The translations under genes and the position numbers were made by a program. The notes beneath the pieces are model-generated. The model was not told the origin of the DNA. It did not search any database and was given only the letters and a program-made list of their open reading frames with translations. A DNA stretch of 23,938 bases, taken from the IMG/VR virus record IMGVR_UViG_3300044699_000029, positions 1 to 23,938 of that record; one strand, written 5' to 3'. The stretch comes from a virus. Positions within the stretch are counted from its first letter, which is position 1. Each line of letters opens with the position of its first letter. This document shows, piece after piece, positions 23,861-23,938 of the stretch.

Positions 23861-23938
23861 CTTCCTCAATCTCCGATCTTCATCCGCCCAGCCCAAGCCC
23901 ACCCGCGAAATCAAGCCGCACACACAAAATCAAAAAAA
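23861..23938. other. AT-rich right edge, no gene
   Basis: The last 78 bases hold no convincing gene. The extreme edge is A-rich on the + strand (T-rich on the coding strand), unlike the GC-rich rest of the window. A GTG at 23923 would extend the first gene by 21 codons but has no Shine-Dalgarno site. The edge could be a contig end, a packaging end or the tail of an upstream non-coding region; nothing here separates these. Confidence 0.4.

Noticed and set aside
1-23938. tRNA genes, CRISPR arrays, insertion sequences, integrase or attachment site
   Set aside because: None could be recognised; intergenic space is small and no transposase or integrase motif appears in any frame.

Overview
This window is the structural half of a tailed double-stranded DNA phage or prophage of the siphovirus type (HK97-fold capsid, long non-contractile tail). 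The host is probably a high-GC Gram-positive actinomycete. The DNA is strongly GC-rich, GTG starts are common, Shine-Dalgarno sites are of the GGAGG/GAGG type, the capsid, terminase and tail proteins resemble those of actinobacteriophages, and two peptidoglycan-degrading enzymes (GH25 and LysM-M23) are present. No integrase, repressor, tRNA, replication gene, CRISPR array or insertion sequence was seen, so lysogeny cannot be judged from this window.

Every gene lies on the minus strand, so transcription runs from high to low coordinates. The order is: a small unknown protein and a ribbon-helix-helix protein (23304-23860); terminase small and large subunits (21356-23307); a small membrane protein (21174-21356); portal (19875-21177); a ClpP-like protease apparently fused to an HK97-type prohead protease (18120-19875); a hairpin-containing leader (17975-18119); major capsid protein with N-terminal scaffold domain (16544-17974); a small unknown; a three-gene glycosyltransferase/methyltransferase/glycosyltransferase cassette (14351-16292); head-tail connector, tail terminator-like protein, an unknown beta-rich protein and an HK97 gp10-like protein (11906-14361); major tail protein; tail assembly chaperones with a -1 frameshift arrangement; tape measure; minor tail and tail-tip proteins (4172-8754); GH25 endolysin; a group of membrane and coiled-coil proteins likely to include the holin (1838-3056); three small unknowns; and a secreted LysM-M23 peptidase (20-809). 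Most neighbouring genes overlap by 1-4 bases (ATGA, GTGA, TAATG) or are a few bases apart, as expected for one translationally coupled late operon.

Two things stand out. First, the sugar-modification cassette sits inside the head gene block and is translationally coupled to it, which suggests glycosylation, possibly with O-methylated sugars, of a virion protein. Second, seven genes carry a total of eight single-base frame breaks (terminase, portal twice, protease fusion, the 170-aa protein, the DUF5047-like tail protein, a minor tail protein, the M23 enzyme). In each, the reading frame resumes in register and the joined protein is complete. This pattern fits uncorrected indel errors better than decay, but it must be settled from reads. 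Lengths given for these genes assume the frame is restored.
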